Shown one piece after another: positions 44,673-52,972 of a stretch of 64,000 bases of DNA (the first letter of the stretch is position 1; each line of letters starts with the position of its first letter). The notes under the pieces were generated by a model, which made no database searches, had not been told where the DNA came from, and worked only from the letters and a program-made list of their open reading frames with translations. This DNA is from Mesorhizobium sp. M9A.F.Ca.ET.002.03.1.2 (lineage in GTDB: Bacteria > Pseudomonadota > Alphaproteobacteria > Rhizobiales > Rhizobiaceae). The DNA lies in contig NZ_CP034443.1 in assembly GCF_003952365.1 (NCBI RefSeq), positions 5,945,001 through 6,009,000 on the forward strand, read 5' to 3'. Position numbers and translations under genes: made by a program.

Positions 44673-46186
44673 GATTGGATCCCCGTCTCCGCAAAGAAAT
44701 GTTTCAGCACATTCTCCTCCGCGATCTCGGCGCCGGTGAGTTCGGCCGACACCCTGCCCTTCGAGAAAACCAGCAGGCGGTGCGCAAGGTTCATCACCTC
44801 CGGCAGGTCGGAAGAGATCACCACCACCGCCTTGCCGGCCTCGGCGATCTCCTTGATCAGCCGGTAGAGCGCGGCGCGCGTGCCCATGTCGACGCCGACT
44901 GTCGGCTCGTCGAAGATGTAGATGTCCCGCTCCTCGCCAAATCCCTTGCCGAACAGCACCTTCTGCTGGTTGCCGCCTGAAAGCTTCGAGACAATCCGGC
45001 CCATATGGCCCGAGGCAATGCCGACGCGTTCGCCGATCTTGTCGGCCAAAGCCTTGATGCGGCGCGGCGCAACGAAGCCGAAGCGGCCCGCCGTATCGAC
45101 ACGGCCAAGCAGGCTGAGCTTGATGTTTTCGCGCGCTGTCGCCGCCAGTTGCAGGCCCTCGCTCTTGCGGTCCGGCGGCAGGTAGTAGACGCCGCCTCGC
45201 AGCATATGCCTTGTCGCCGCATGGGTCACGTCGCGCCCGTTCAGCGTGACCGTCCCGGCCCGGATCGGCTGCAGTCCAAGCACGCTGCGCCAGATCCGCG
45301 ACTTGCCGCTTCCGACCAGGCCGGCAATGCCAAGAACCTCGCCGGCGCGCACATCGATATCGACGCCGTGGAAGCCGGCGCCATGCATCTGGCGCAGTGT
45401 CATCAGTGTCCGGCCATCGCTCTGGCGGCCGATCTCAGGATAGATCTGGTCGATCGCCCGGCCGGTCATCAGCTCGACCAGCGCCTTCTCCGACGTGTCG
45501 CGCGCCGACACCGTGCCGATCAGCCGGCCGTCGCGAAGCACGCTGATATTGTCGGCGATCTCGCGGAATTCCTGGATGCGATGCGAGATGTAGATGATGC
45601 CGACGCCGTCGGCCTTCGCCTTGGCGATGAACGCGAAGAGCTTGCGCGTCTCCTTCTCGGTGAGCGAGGCGGTCGGCTCGTCGAGGATCAGGACCTGCGC
45701 CTTGGCCAGGAACACCTTGGCGATCTCCACCATCTGCTGCTCGGCGCGCGACAGGGTGGAAACGCGGCGGCGGATGTCGATCTCGAAGCCCAGATCCCGA
45801 AACAGCTTGCGCGCGCCCTCGACCATGGCGCGCCGGTCGGTCAAGGGACCGCGCTTGAGCTCGCGGCCGAGATAGACGTTCTCGAAAACGCGCAATGTCG
45901 GGATCAGCGAGAATTCCTGGAACACCGTGCCGATGCCATGTTTGGCAGCGTCGTGCACGGAGCGCAGATCGGCCTCTTCGCCATCGATCCGCAAAGACCC
46001 CGATGTCGGCCTGTAAAGGCCGGAGAGGATCGAGATCAGCGTCGACTTTCCGGCGCCGTTCTCGCCGAACAGCACATGAACCTCGCCGCGCTCAAGCGTG
46101 AAATCGACGCCGTCGAGCGCCTTGACGCCGGGAAACTCCTTCGAGATCCGGGTCATTTCCACGAGCGGTGGGTTTGTGTCGTCCAT
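44669..46186 (-). CDS. ABC transporter ATP-binding protein (RbsA-like, two NBDs)
   Basis: 505 aa. NBD1: Walker A GENGAGKSTL, signature LSRAEQQMVEIAKVF, Walker B LILDEPTASL. NBD2: GLVGSGKSRIWRSVLGL, signature LSGGNQQKVLFGKGF and IYIFDEPTVGVD. All catalytic blocks look intact, unlike the adjacent binding-protein gene. ATG 46186 (MDDTNPPL) is chosen over a longer reading that runs into the intergenic element. Confidence 0.9.
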   Translation of the reverse strand: MDDTNPPLVEMTRISKEFPGVKALDGVDFTLERGEVHVLFGENGAGKSTLISILSGLYRPTSGSLRIDGEEADLRSVHDAAKHGIGTVFQEFSLIPTLRVFENVYLGRELKRGPLTDRRAMVEGARKLFRDLGFEIDIRRRVSTLSRAEQQMVEIAKVFLAKAQVLILDEPTASLTEKETRKLFAFIAKAKADGVGIIYISHRIQEFREIADNISVLRDGRLIGTVSARDTSEKALVELMTGRAIDQIYPEIGRQSDGRTLMTLRQMHGAGFHGVDIDVRAGEVLGIAGLVGSGKSRIWRSVLGLQPIRAGTVTLNGRDVTHAATRHMLRGGVYYLPPDRKSEGLQLAATARENIKLSLLGRVDTAGRFGFVAPRRIKALADKIGERVGIASGHMGRIVSKLSGGNQQKVLFGKGFGEERDIYIFDEPTVGVDMGTRAALYRLIKEIAEAGKAVVVISSDLPEVMNLAHRLLVFSKGRVSAELTGAEIAEENVLKHFFAETGIQS

Positions 46187-46206
46187 TTTTGCCTGGGATC
46201 CAGAGC

Positions 46207-46244
46207 AACCGGTTTTTGGGAAAATCCGATGCTCAAACAAAAGA
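46207..46244. repeat. Intergenic element copy (AACCGGTTTT...CCGATGCTCAAACAAAA)
   Basis: AACCGGTTTTTGGGAAAATC then CGATGCTCAAACAAAAG. Nearly the same sequence occurs at 52937-52972 and 60234-60294. It sits in the gap between the broken binding-protein gene and the ATPase gene. Confidence 0.7.
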
Positions 46245-46292
46245 CCGGTCCGGTCCCGCCTTGCCTGGCGGGACCGAAACGGAACGTCGCGT

Positions 46293-47346
46293 TCAGTTCA
46301 CGTTGAAGACCGGCTTGTAGCCATCCGGCGGCAGGATGTTCGTCGGCGAAACGTCGTTGATGTTGGACGGATCCACGACAAAGATCTTCGGGCCGACATG
46401 CTTGACGTAATCCTTGCCTTCCAGGATGCGCACGGCCTGATCCACGGCAATGCGGCCCTGGATGACCATCGAGTCGGCCGGCGAAGCGAGGATGAAACCG
46501 CGCTTGATACCCTCGTAGACGCCGGGCGTCATGTAGAACGAGAGCAGATCGACCTGGCCTTGCAGGCCGCGCTCGCGAATGATGCCCTGCGCCGCCTCCG
46601 CCGTCACTGCGGTGCCGGCGATGTAGCGGATGTTCGGATTGGCCTGCAGCGCGTCCTCGACCAGCTTGAGCTGCACTTCCTTGCCGGTGTCGCCGAACTT
46701 CGGCTCCAGCACCTTGACCGCGGAACCCTTGACGGCGGCGAGGAAGCCTTCGTTAGCCGCGCTCACCCAGCCGGCGCCCGCCGGTCCGGGGAACCAGCCC
46801 ACCTCGACCTCGTCGCTGCCAGCCGGATGCTTCTTGGCGAGATAGGCGCCGGCTTCCGAACCCATCGTATAGAACGACACCAGCGACTTCGCCGAAATAT
46901 CCGGCGACGAGATGCCGTTGATGACGTCGATCACCGGATGTCCTTCTTGCGGACTTCCGAGACGAGGTTGTTGAGGCGTCGGCGGAACGATGCGACCGAG
47001 CCGCCGATGCGACGCAATCCTCGATCTGCGAAATCTGCTTGTCGAGCTCCGTATAGCCGCCGGCCTCGGACAGGTTCATCTTGACGCCGAGCCGCTTGGC
47101 CTCCTCGGCAACGCCGTAGTCGACGCCGAGCCAATAGGCGTCCTTCATGTGCGGAAACGAGACGCAGATGTTCCAGGGCTTCGTCGCCTTGTCGAGCGGC
47201 TCGTAGGTGACATCAACCGACTTGCCGTCGGCGGCAAAGGCCGGCTCGATCTTGGCGGCGTCGTAGGGATACCAGTCGGCGGCGTAGGCGGCGCCGGCAA
47301 CTAGGGTTGCCGCCGTTGCAAGCATCATTTTTCCGAGATTTCTCAT
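46293..47346 (-). pseudogene. ABC transporter periplasmic binding protein (TorT/RbsB-like), frameshifted
   Basis: The 5' part (ATG 47346, ribosome site AAAGGGGAA) encodes a signal peptide ending AAYAADW and a binding-protein N-domain up to TELDKQISQIEDCVAS. The frame then breaks near 46985-47012. A middle piece in a second frame reads RLNNLVSEVRKKDI. After a further break near 46936, consistent with one lost C, the rest continues in a third frame as IDVINGISSPDISAKSLVSF to the stop at 46293. The three pieces together would make one type I binding protein of about 345 aa, TorT-like. Either a true pseudogene or two sequencing errors. Confidence 0.8.
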
Positions 47347-47433
47347 GCCATTCCCCTTTCTTGTTATCGGCCGCCGTCTTCCGGACGGTTCGGCCGCACT
47401 TACCCAAATGCCAGTTGCCCAAATGCCCAAATG

Positions 47434-48405
47434 TCAGTCGAAAACGCTCCTGATCCTGTCGAGCAATGCTGCCCGGTCGGCGCGGGCTTTCAGCGCGCCG
47501 TCCATGTCGACCTTGACGAAAGATGTCGGTGTGTTCGGCTGCAATTGGCCGATCAGATCCATGTCGGCCGAGACGACGGTGCCGACCATGAAGTAGCCGC
47601 CGCCCGAGACCGCATCGCGATGCAGGATGATCGGCTCGGTGCCGCCCGGCACCTGGATCGAGCCGTAGGGGTAGCAACTGTCGACGATGTTCGATGGATC
47701 CGAGCCGGCCCCGAAGGGCTGGTCGCGCTCGACGAATTGCAACGGCCGGCCGCCGCGAAATCGGTAGCCCATGCGGTCGGCCTCGGGCGCCACCTTCCAC
47801 TGGTCGTCGAAGAAGTTCCGGTGCGTCTCCTCGGTGACACGGTGCCAATAGAGACCCGGCAGAACCCGCAGTTCGGCCGGCATTCCCGGCCGCCGGCGCA
47901 GCGCTTCCGGAATGCTGCGCCCTTCCTTGCCGGCGGCGGCGGTGCCGACCGGCAGCTCGTCGTCCTTGGCGATGGCGCGGCCCTTGAAGCCGCCCAGCGC
48001 GCCGATCGGGTAAGTCGAGCGGCTGCCGAGCGCGATCGGCACGTCGATGCCGCCGGCGATCGCGATGTAGATGCGCGCGCCGGTCTTAAGGAAACCGAAG
48101 CTCAGCACCTGGCCTGCCCTTACCTTCAGCGCGGTCCAGGACGGCTGTTCCTCGCCGTCGAGCTTTATCGGCATGTCGGCGCCGGTGACCGCGATTAGCG
48201 CGTCGCGGGTGAATTCGAGATGCGGCCCGATGAACACCGCCTCGAGGCCGGCCGCTCCCTCGTCATTGCCGACGATCAGGTTGGCGGCGCGCAGCGCCAG
48301 CCGGTCCATGGCGCCGCCGATCGGGATGCCGAGATGAAAATAGCCCGGACGGCCAAGATCCTGAACCGTGGTCGAAAGCCCCGGATTGAGTACCTTAACG
48401 GCCAT
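47434..48405 (-). CDS. pxpC: PxpC-like biotin-dependent carboxyltransferase subunit (5-oxoprolinase/urea amidolyase family)
   Basis: 323 aa, carboxyltransferase subdomain family (KipA/PxpC; urea carboxylase C-part). Landmarks: VLNPGLSTTVQDLGRPGYFH, PIGGAMDRLALRAANLIVGN and the late PGGTEPIILHRDAVSGGGYF. With PxpB it forms the carboxyltransferase half that acts on a lactam or urea-like substrate. ATG 48405 overlaps the pxpB end by 11 nt. The symbol gives the family; the true substrate may not be 5-oxoproline. Confidence 0.85.
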   Translation of the reverse strand: MAVKVLNPGLSTTVQDLGRPGYFHLGIPIGGAMDRLALRAANLIVGNDEGAAGLEAVFIGPHLEFTRDALIAVTGADMPIKLDGEEQPSWTALKVRAGQVLSFGFLKTGARIYIAIAGGIDVPIALGSRSTYPIGALGGFKGRAIAKDDELPVGTAAAGKEGRSIPEALRRRPGMPAELRVLPGLYWHRVTEETHRNFFDDQWKVAPEADRMGYRFRGGRPLQFVERDQPFGAGSDPSNIVDSCYPYGSIQVPGGTEPIILHRDAVSGGGYFMVGTVVSADMDLIGQLQPNTPTSFVKVDMDGALKARADRAALLDRIRSVFD

Positions 48406-49270
48406 TGATCATGCCCTCCAGCCTGGCGTTGTAGCCGTCGATGTCCTTCTGGAATTCGCGCAGGTCGAAGGTGACGTCGCTGATTGCCGGCGCGAACCGG
48501 CCGGCGGCGACGTCCTCGACCGTATGGTCGTATTCTTCGCGCCCGATCGGCTTGAACTTGACGATGTCGCCGGGACGGAAGAACACCATGAAATCGCGGA
48601 GGTAGCTGGTCTTCTGCTCCGGATCGAAGATCGGCATCGGCGTGATGCCGAACATCTGGTAGCCACCGGCGCCGCGCACCGAATAGATGCAGGAAAAGCA
48701 GCCGCCATAGCCGATGGTGAGCTTGGGCGTATCGGTGCGGGGCCTGAGGTATTTCGGCACCTGGATCTGCCGTGGCCGGTCGACCATCTGGTACATGAAG
48801 GGCAGCCCGGCGACGAAGCCGACCATCGACACGAACCAGGGCGACCCGGCATGGGCAGCGATGAAGTCGTCGACCGTCGAATAGTTATTGATCCGGGCGG
48901 CATATTCGAGATCGGTGGCCTTCGGATCCTGGTGCCGCTCGCGAAAACGCATCAGCGTCTCGTGCGTCCAGGGATCCTGGTAGAACACCGGAATTTCGAT
49001 GATCCTCGTTGCGATCACCGGATCGGTTTTACTGGCCGCGCTTTCAATCGCCTGCACTTCGCGCAGCATGTCGTCGGGCCGGATGATGTCGGGATTGAAC
49101 TTGATCTGAAACGAGGCGTTGGCCGGGCATATCTCGGTGACGCCCTTGATCTGGCTGTCGCGCACGGCGTTGGTCATCGACAGGCTTTTGAAAAACGCCT
49201 CCAGCGACATGCTCTCGTCGCACTCGACGAAGAGATGCTCGTCGCCTCCGAATGAATAGCGGTTTTGCAT
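48395..49270 (-). CDS. pxpB: PxpB-like carboxyltransferase subunit (KipI/allophanate hydrolase subunit 1 family)
   Basis: 291 aa. Usual family blocks: SPWFVSMVGFVAGLPFMYQM, IGYGGCFSCIYSVRGAGGYQ and FRPGDIVKFKPI. About 60 residues longer at the N-terminus than short PxpB proteins, as in urea-amidolyase-type versions. ATG 49270 overlaps the biotin carboxylase stop by one base (TGATG). Expected to pair with PxpC. Confidence 0.85.
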   Translation of the reverse strand: MQNRYSFGGDEHLFVECDESMSLEAFFKSLSMTNAVRDSQIKGVTEICPANASFQIKFNPDIIRPDDMLREVQAIESAASKTDPVIATRIIEIPVFYQDPWTHETLMRFRERHQDPKATDLEYAARINNYSTVDDFIAAHAGSPWFVSMVGFVAGLPFMYQMVDRPRQIQVPKYLRPRTDTPKLTIGYGGCFSCIYSVRGAGGYQMFGITPMPIFDPEQKTSYLRDFMVFFRPGDIVKFKPIGREEYDHTVEDVAAGRFAPAISDVTFDLREFQKDIDGYNARLEGMINGR

Positions 49271-50655
49271 CAGGCCACCTCTCTCGTGCCGCTTGGTGGG
49301 GCGGCGAATTTCGTTTCCAGCCAGTTCTCGAGAAAACGCGTGTGGAAGCGCCCGGCCGCCACGTCGGCATCGGCAGCGAGCGCCTGATGCAGCGGCACGG
49401 TCGTCGGAATGCCTGATATGCCGAGGCCGGCCAGCGCCGTGCGCAGCTTCGCCAGGCAGGCGGCGCGATCGGCGCCATGCACGATCAGCTTTCCCAGCAG
49501 CGAATCGTAGAACGGCGGCACCGCGTAGCCGGCAAACAGCATGGTGTCGAAACGGATGCCCTCGCCTTCCGGCACGGCAAGCGTGTCCACCGTGCCCGGG
49601 CCGGGCATGAAACCCCTGTGCGGATCCTCGGCGTTGATCCGGCACTCGATGGCGTGGCCGGCAATGGCGATATCGTCCTGGCTGACCGACAAGGGCTGAC
49701 CGCCGGCGATGCGCAGCATCTCCTGGACGAGATCGAGCCCGGTGATCATCTCCGTCACCGGATGCTCGACCTGGATGCGGGTGTTGACCTCGATGAAATA
49801 GAAATCGCGGCTGGCGTCGTCGTAAAGATACTCGACCGTACCGGCGCCGCTGTAGCCGACCGAGCGCGCCAGGGCGACGGCGCTGTCACACAGTCGTTTG
49901 CGGACCTCGGCCGGCAGTCCGGCCGCCGGGGCTTCCTCCCAGACCTTCTGCCGGCGTCGTTGCAGCGAGCACTCGCGCTCGTAGCAATGGACGAAATTCG
50001 TGCCGTCGCCGAGGATCTGCACCTCGATATGACGCGCCTTCTCGATCACCTTCTCGATGTAGAGGCCGCCATCGCCGAAAGCCGCCGCGGCCTCAGCCGA
50101 AGCCTGCGGGAAATGACGCTCGAATTCCTCGAGGCCGTGGGCGATGCGGATGCCTCTGCCGCCGCCGCCGGCCGCCGCCTTGATCATCACGGGAAAGCCG
50201 ATGCGCGAGACGATCGCCGCCGCCTCGGCGAGGTCGCAGACGCGCCCGTCGCTGCCCGGCACCGTCGGCACGCCGGCCCTGGCCGCGACCTGGCGCGCCG
50301 CGACCTTGTCGCCGAGCAGCCGGATCGCCGCTGCGTTCGGCCCGACAAACTTCATTCCCGCCGCAGCTACCGCTTCGGCGAAGTCGGCATTCTCCGACAG
50401 GAAGCCGTAGCCGGGATGGATGGCATCGACCTTCGCCGCCTTAGCCGCCGCGAGCACCGCCTCGATGTTGAGATAGGATTTCTTCGCCGCGGCCGGGCCT
50501 ATGTCGATCGCCTCGTCGGCGAGCTTCACCGCCAGCGAGCCGGCATCGGCCTGGCTGTGCACCTGCACGGTCCGCAGCCCCAGGGCTTTCGCCGCGCGGA
50601 TGATCCGCACCGCGATCTCGCCCCGATTGGCCACCAGGACGGAATGGATGGTCAT
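49270..50655 (-). CDS. Biotin carboxylase (AccC-like)
   Basis: 461 aa ATP-grasp enzyme that carboxylates biotin on its carrier protein using bicarbonate and ATP. N-domain VLVANRGEIAVRIIRAAKAL, glycine-rich ATP loop KAAAGGGGRGIRI, and active-site segments HIEVQILGDG, CSLQRRRQKVWEEAP and EVNTRIQVEHPVTEM are all present. It lies between the biotin carrier and the PxpBC genes rather than beside a fatty-acid gene, so a dedicated copy for this pathway is likely. ATGA overlap with the carrier gene. Confidence 0.92.
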   Translation of the reverse strand: MTIHSVLVANRGEIAVRIIRAAKALGLRTVQVHSQADAGSLAVKLADEAIDIGPAAAKKSYLNIEAVLAAAKAAKVDAIHPGYGFLSENADFAEAVAAAGMKFVGPNAAAIRLLGDKVAARQVAARAGVPTVPGSDGRVCDLAEAAAIVSRIGFPVMIKAAAGGGGRGIRIAHGLEEFERHFPQASAEAAAAFGDGGLYIEKVIEKARHIEVQILGDGTNFVHCYERECSLQRRRQKVWEEAPAAGLPAEVRKRLCDSAVALARSVGYSGAGTVEYLYDDASRDFYFIEVNTRIQVEHPVTEMITGLDLVQEMLRIAGGQPLSVSQDDIAIAGHAIECRINAEDPHRGFMPGPGTVDTLAVPEGEGIRFDTMLFAGYAVPPFYDSLLGKLIVHGADRAACLAKLRTALAGLGISGIPTTVPLHQALAADADVAAGRFHTRFLENWLETKFAAPPSGTREVA

Positions 50656-50894
50656 GCCTCGACCTCGGCAAGCGCCTGGCCGGCCATCACCGCGTCGGCG
50701 TCGTCGACAAGGAAGCGGATCGCGTTGCCGTCGACGCCGGCCGTCACTTCATGGAACGACTTCATCACCTCGACGATGCCGATCACGTCGGCCGCGGAGA
50801 CAGTGTCGCCATCGTTCTTGAACGGCGCGCTTTCGGGCGACGGCCTGCGGTAGAACATGCCTGGCAGCGGCGACTTGATTTCGGCTTTGCTCAT
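50652..50894 (-). CDS. Stand-alone biotin carboxyl carrier protein (80 aa)
   Basis: Short biotinyl domain with the Pro/Gly turn [14 protein letters not shown] and the biotinylation site VEVMKSF, Lys45. The canonical site is EAMKM; Val before Met and Ser after Lys are variants seen in some accessory carriers. It lacks the long N-terminal linker of AccB, so it consists of the carrier domain alone. ATG 50894 overlaps the pxpA stop (ATGA); its stop overlaps the biotin carboxylase start. Confidence 0.88.
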   Translation of the reverse strand: MSKAEIKSPLPGMFYRRPSPESAPFKNDGDTVSAADVIGIVEVMKSFHEVTAGVDGNAIRFLVDDADAVMAGQALAEVEA

Positions 50895-51697
50895 TTGGAA
50901 CCCCTCGCGGCTTGGGCCTGTTGTGTGGGCACTTCCGACACCGGCGCGATCCGGATCCCGTTCGCGACCAGGGCGGAACGCATGGCGCCGGCGATTTTCA
51001 GGCAACCCGGCGTATCGGAATGGAAGCAGATCGACTCGAAGCCGATGTCGATATCGGCGCCGTCGACGGTGCGGACCTTGCCCTCGAGACAGGCGCGCAC
51101 GACCTTGTCGGCGATTGCGGCCGGATCGAGCTTGCCGACATGGCGCGTGAACACGATCGAACCGGAGCGATCATAGTCCCGGTCGGCGTAGAACTCCCTG
51201 ATGACCGGCTGGCCGGCCTCGGTGGCGATCCGATAGGTCTCCGACATCCCCATGCAGAAGACGAAGGCGTTTGGCGCGACGGTGCGCATCAGCCTGACGA
51301 AGGATCGCGACAGCGCCTCGTTGGCGGCGAGTTCCATGTAGAGCGCGCCGTGCGGCTTGACGTGCTGCAAATTGGCGCCGTGACGGCGTGCGAATTCGCG
51401 CAGCGCGCCGATCTGGTAGACGATGTCGTTGATGATCTCGTCGTCATTGCCGTTGATCTTGCGGCGGCCGAAGCCTTGCAGGTCCCGGTAGCCCGGATGC
51501 ACGCCGATGCCGACGCCGTGCTGGGTCGCAAGCCGTACCGTGGCGTCCATCAGGTTGGGATCGCCAGCATGGAAACCGGCGGCGATGTTGGCGGAGCTGA
51601 TCAGCTCCATCAGCCTGGCATCGTCGGTCTCGCTCAGCCGCCATTGGCCGAACGCCTCACCCATATCGCAATTGATGTCGACAATCGTGACCGGCAC
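50891..51697 (-). CDS. pxpA: PxpA-like 5-oxoprolinase subunit (LamB/YcsF family)
   Basis: 268 aa. N-terminal [44 protein letters not shown] and [11 protein letters not shown] are the conserved metal/substrate blocks of the YcsF family. In the PxpABC 5-oxoprolinase this subunit hydrolyses the carboxylated ring. Start is GTG 51697 with GGGAG upstream; the longer reading from 51883 would cross the divergent promoter region. First gene of the 12-gene leftward operon. Confidence 0.9.
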   Translation of the reverse strand: MPVTIVDINCDMGEAFGQWRLSETDDARLMELISSANIAAGFHAGDPNLMDATVRLATQHGVGIGVHPGYRDLQGFGRRKINGNDDEIINDIVYQIGALREFARRHGANLQHVKPHGALYMELAANEALSRSFVRLMRTVAPNAFVFCMGMSETYRIATEAGQPVIREFYADRDYDRSGSIVFTRHVGKLDPAAIADKVVRACLEGKVRTVDGADIDIGFESICFHSDTPGCLKIAGAMRSALVANGIRIAPVSEVPTQQAQAARGSK

Positions 51698-51793
51698 GTT
51701 GCTCCCTTTGCAATCCTGGCGCTGATCGACAGCGCGGTTCCCGTCTTCTTGTTTTCTGAACGTTAACGCGGCAACGAAGCATTGAAAAATTCT

Positions 51794-51948
51794 ATTCTCA
51801 GAATTTGACATTCTGATTTTCAGATACCTGTTTTGGATGGCGCTGGAGCGGAAAGTGCAGAATACCGCCAGAAACACGGGCACGCTGTGCGATCAAAAAA
51901 AGCAACGGCTGCACAAAGAAGTTGCGCGTATCGTATTTTCAGAAAATA
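51794..51948. promoter_or_regulatory. Palindromes in the LysR / pxpA divergent control region
   Basis: ATTCTCAGAAT at 51794-51804 has perfect 5-bp arms around a central C. TATTTTCAGAAAATA at 51934-51948 has perfect 7-bp arms around one base. The word ATTTTCAGA also recurs at 51816-51824. These AT-rich palindromes are in a 289-bp spacer between divergent starts, as expected for LysR-type binding and activation sites. Binding is inference. Confidence 0.4.
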
Positions 51949-51986
51949 AGAGCCGGCTGTCTCAGAGAAACAGAAGGCTTCCTCAG

Positions 51987-52892
51987 GTGTCGATCAGCCT
52001 GCGTCAAATCCGCTATTTCGTCTCTACCGCCGAGCAGGGCCAGATTTCGCAAGCGGCGGTCGACCTCGCCATTTCGCAGTCGGCGATCACGACGGCGATC
52101 AAGGAGCTGGAGCGCGTGATCGGCGCCGACCTGTTTGTCCGCTCCCCCCAAGGCATGGAACTCACGGCGGCGGGGCGCCAGTTCCTGTTCCACGCCTACG
52201 ACATCCTCAACAAGGTGCAGGAAGCGACCAGCCTGAACGTGCCGGCCAACGATCTCGAGGGCAGCCTCACGGTCGCCGCGACCTATACGGTGATCGGCTA
52301 TTTCCTGCCCAACCATCTGGAGAAGCTGAAGCGCAATTTTCCGAAGCTCGACATCCAGCTTTTCGAGCTCAACCGCGAGGCGATCGAGGAGGGTCTTCTG
52401 TCCAACCGGTATGACATCGCCGTCCTGCTCACCTCGAACGTGCTCAATCCGGATCTCTCGACCGAAACGCTGCTGGGCTCGCGACGCCGGCTCTGGGTCG
52501 CCTCCAAGCATCACCTCCTGCAGCGGGAATCCGTCGGCCTGAAGGAGATTTCGCAAGAACCCTACATCATGCTGACCGTCGATGAGGCGGCGCACACCTC
52601 GCTGAAATACTGGAGCAAGACGCCCTATCAGCCCTCCGTCACGCTGCGCACATCGTCCGTCGAGGCGGTGCGTTCGATGGTTGCCAACGGACAGGGCGTC
52701 GCAATTCTCTCGGACATGGTCCTGCGGCCATGGTCGCTGGAAGGCAAGCGCATCGAAACCCTGGTCCCAAGCGACCCTATCCCGGCGATGGATGTCGGCC
52801 TGGCCTGGCGGCGCAATGCCCAATTCACCCCTGCCATGGAGGCGTTCCGTTCCTATTTCAGGCAGACGTTCTATATTCCGAACAGTCGCTAA
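51987..52892 (+). CDS. LysR-family transcriptional regulator (divergent from the pxpA operon)
   Basis: 301 aa from GTG 51987, the normal LysR length; a longer ATG reading from 51837 would extend through the palindromes. Helix-turn-helix QISQAAVDLAISQSAITTAI near residues 20-40, followed by a periplasmic-binding-like effector domain (EGSLTVAATYTVIGYFLPNH). Likely activator of the pxpA-to-Mo-hydroxylase operon, responding to its substrate. The last 112 bp of this gene are duplicated at 57055-57166. Confidence 0.88.
   Translation: MSISLRQIRYFVSTAEQGQISQAAVDLAISQSAITTAIKELERVIGADLFVRSPQGMELTAAGRQFLFHAYDILNKVQEATSLNVPANDLEGSLTVAATYTVIGYFLPNHLEKLKRNFPKLDIQLFELNREAIEEGLLSNRYDIAVLLTSNVLNPDLSTETLLGSRRRLWVASKHHLLQRESVGLKEISQEPYIMLTVDEAAHTSLKYWSKTPYQPSVTLRTSSVEAVRSMVANGQGVAILSDMVLRPWSLEGKRIETLVPSDPIPAMDVGLAWRRNAQFTPAMEAFRSYFRQTFYIPNSR
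52781..52892 (+). repeat. Direct repeat, left copy (3' end of the LysR gene)
   Basis: 112 bp, in frame within the LysR gene and including its stop codon. The right copy is at 57055-57166 and differs at three positions only, all third codon positions (AAT/AAC, CAA/CAG, TTC/TTT), leaving the encoded residues unchanged. Confidence 0.9.
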
Positions 52893-52936
52893 GGCATTGG
52901 CCCCGAAGCCTGCCCTCGGGCCTGACCGGGGGTGGT

Positions 52937-52972
52937 ACCGGTTTTGGGAAAATCCGATGCTCGAACAAAAAG
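52937..52972. repeat. Intergenic element copy overlapping the start of the AraC gene
   Basis: ACCGGTTTTGGGAAAATCCG then ATGCTCGAACAAAAAG. Matches the copies at 46207-46244 and 60234-60294. The ATG of the downstream AraC reading frame is inside this element. Confidence 0.7.

Noticed and set aside
47434..50894. The carboxylase set as acetyl-CoA or propionyl-CoA carboxylase
   Set aside because: No AccA/AccD or PccB-type carboxyltransferase is present; the partners are PxpB and PxpC.
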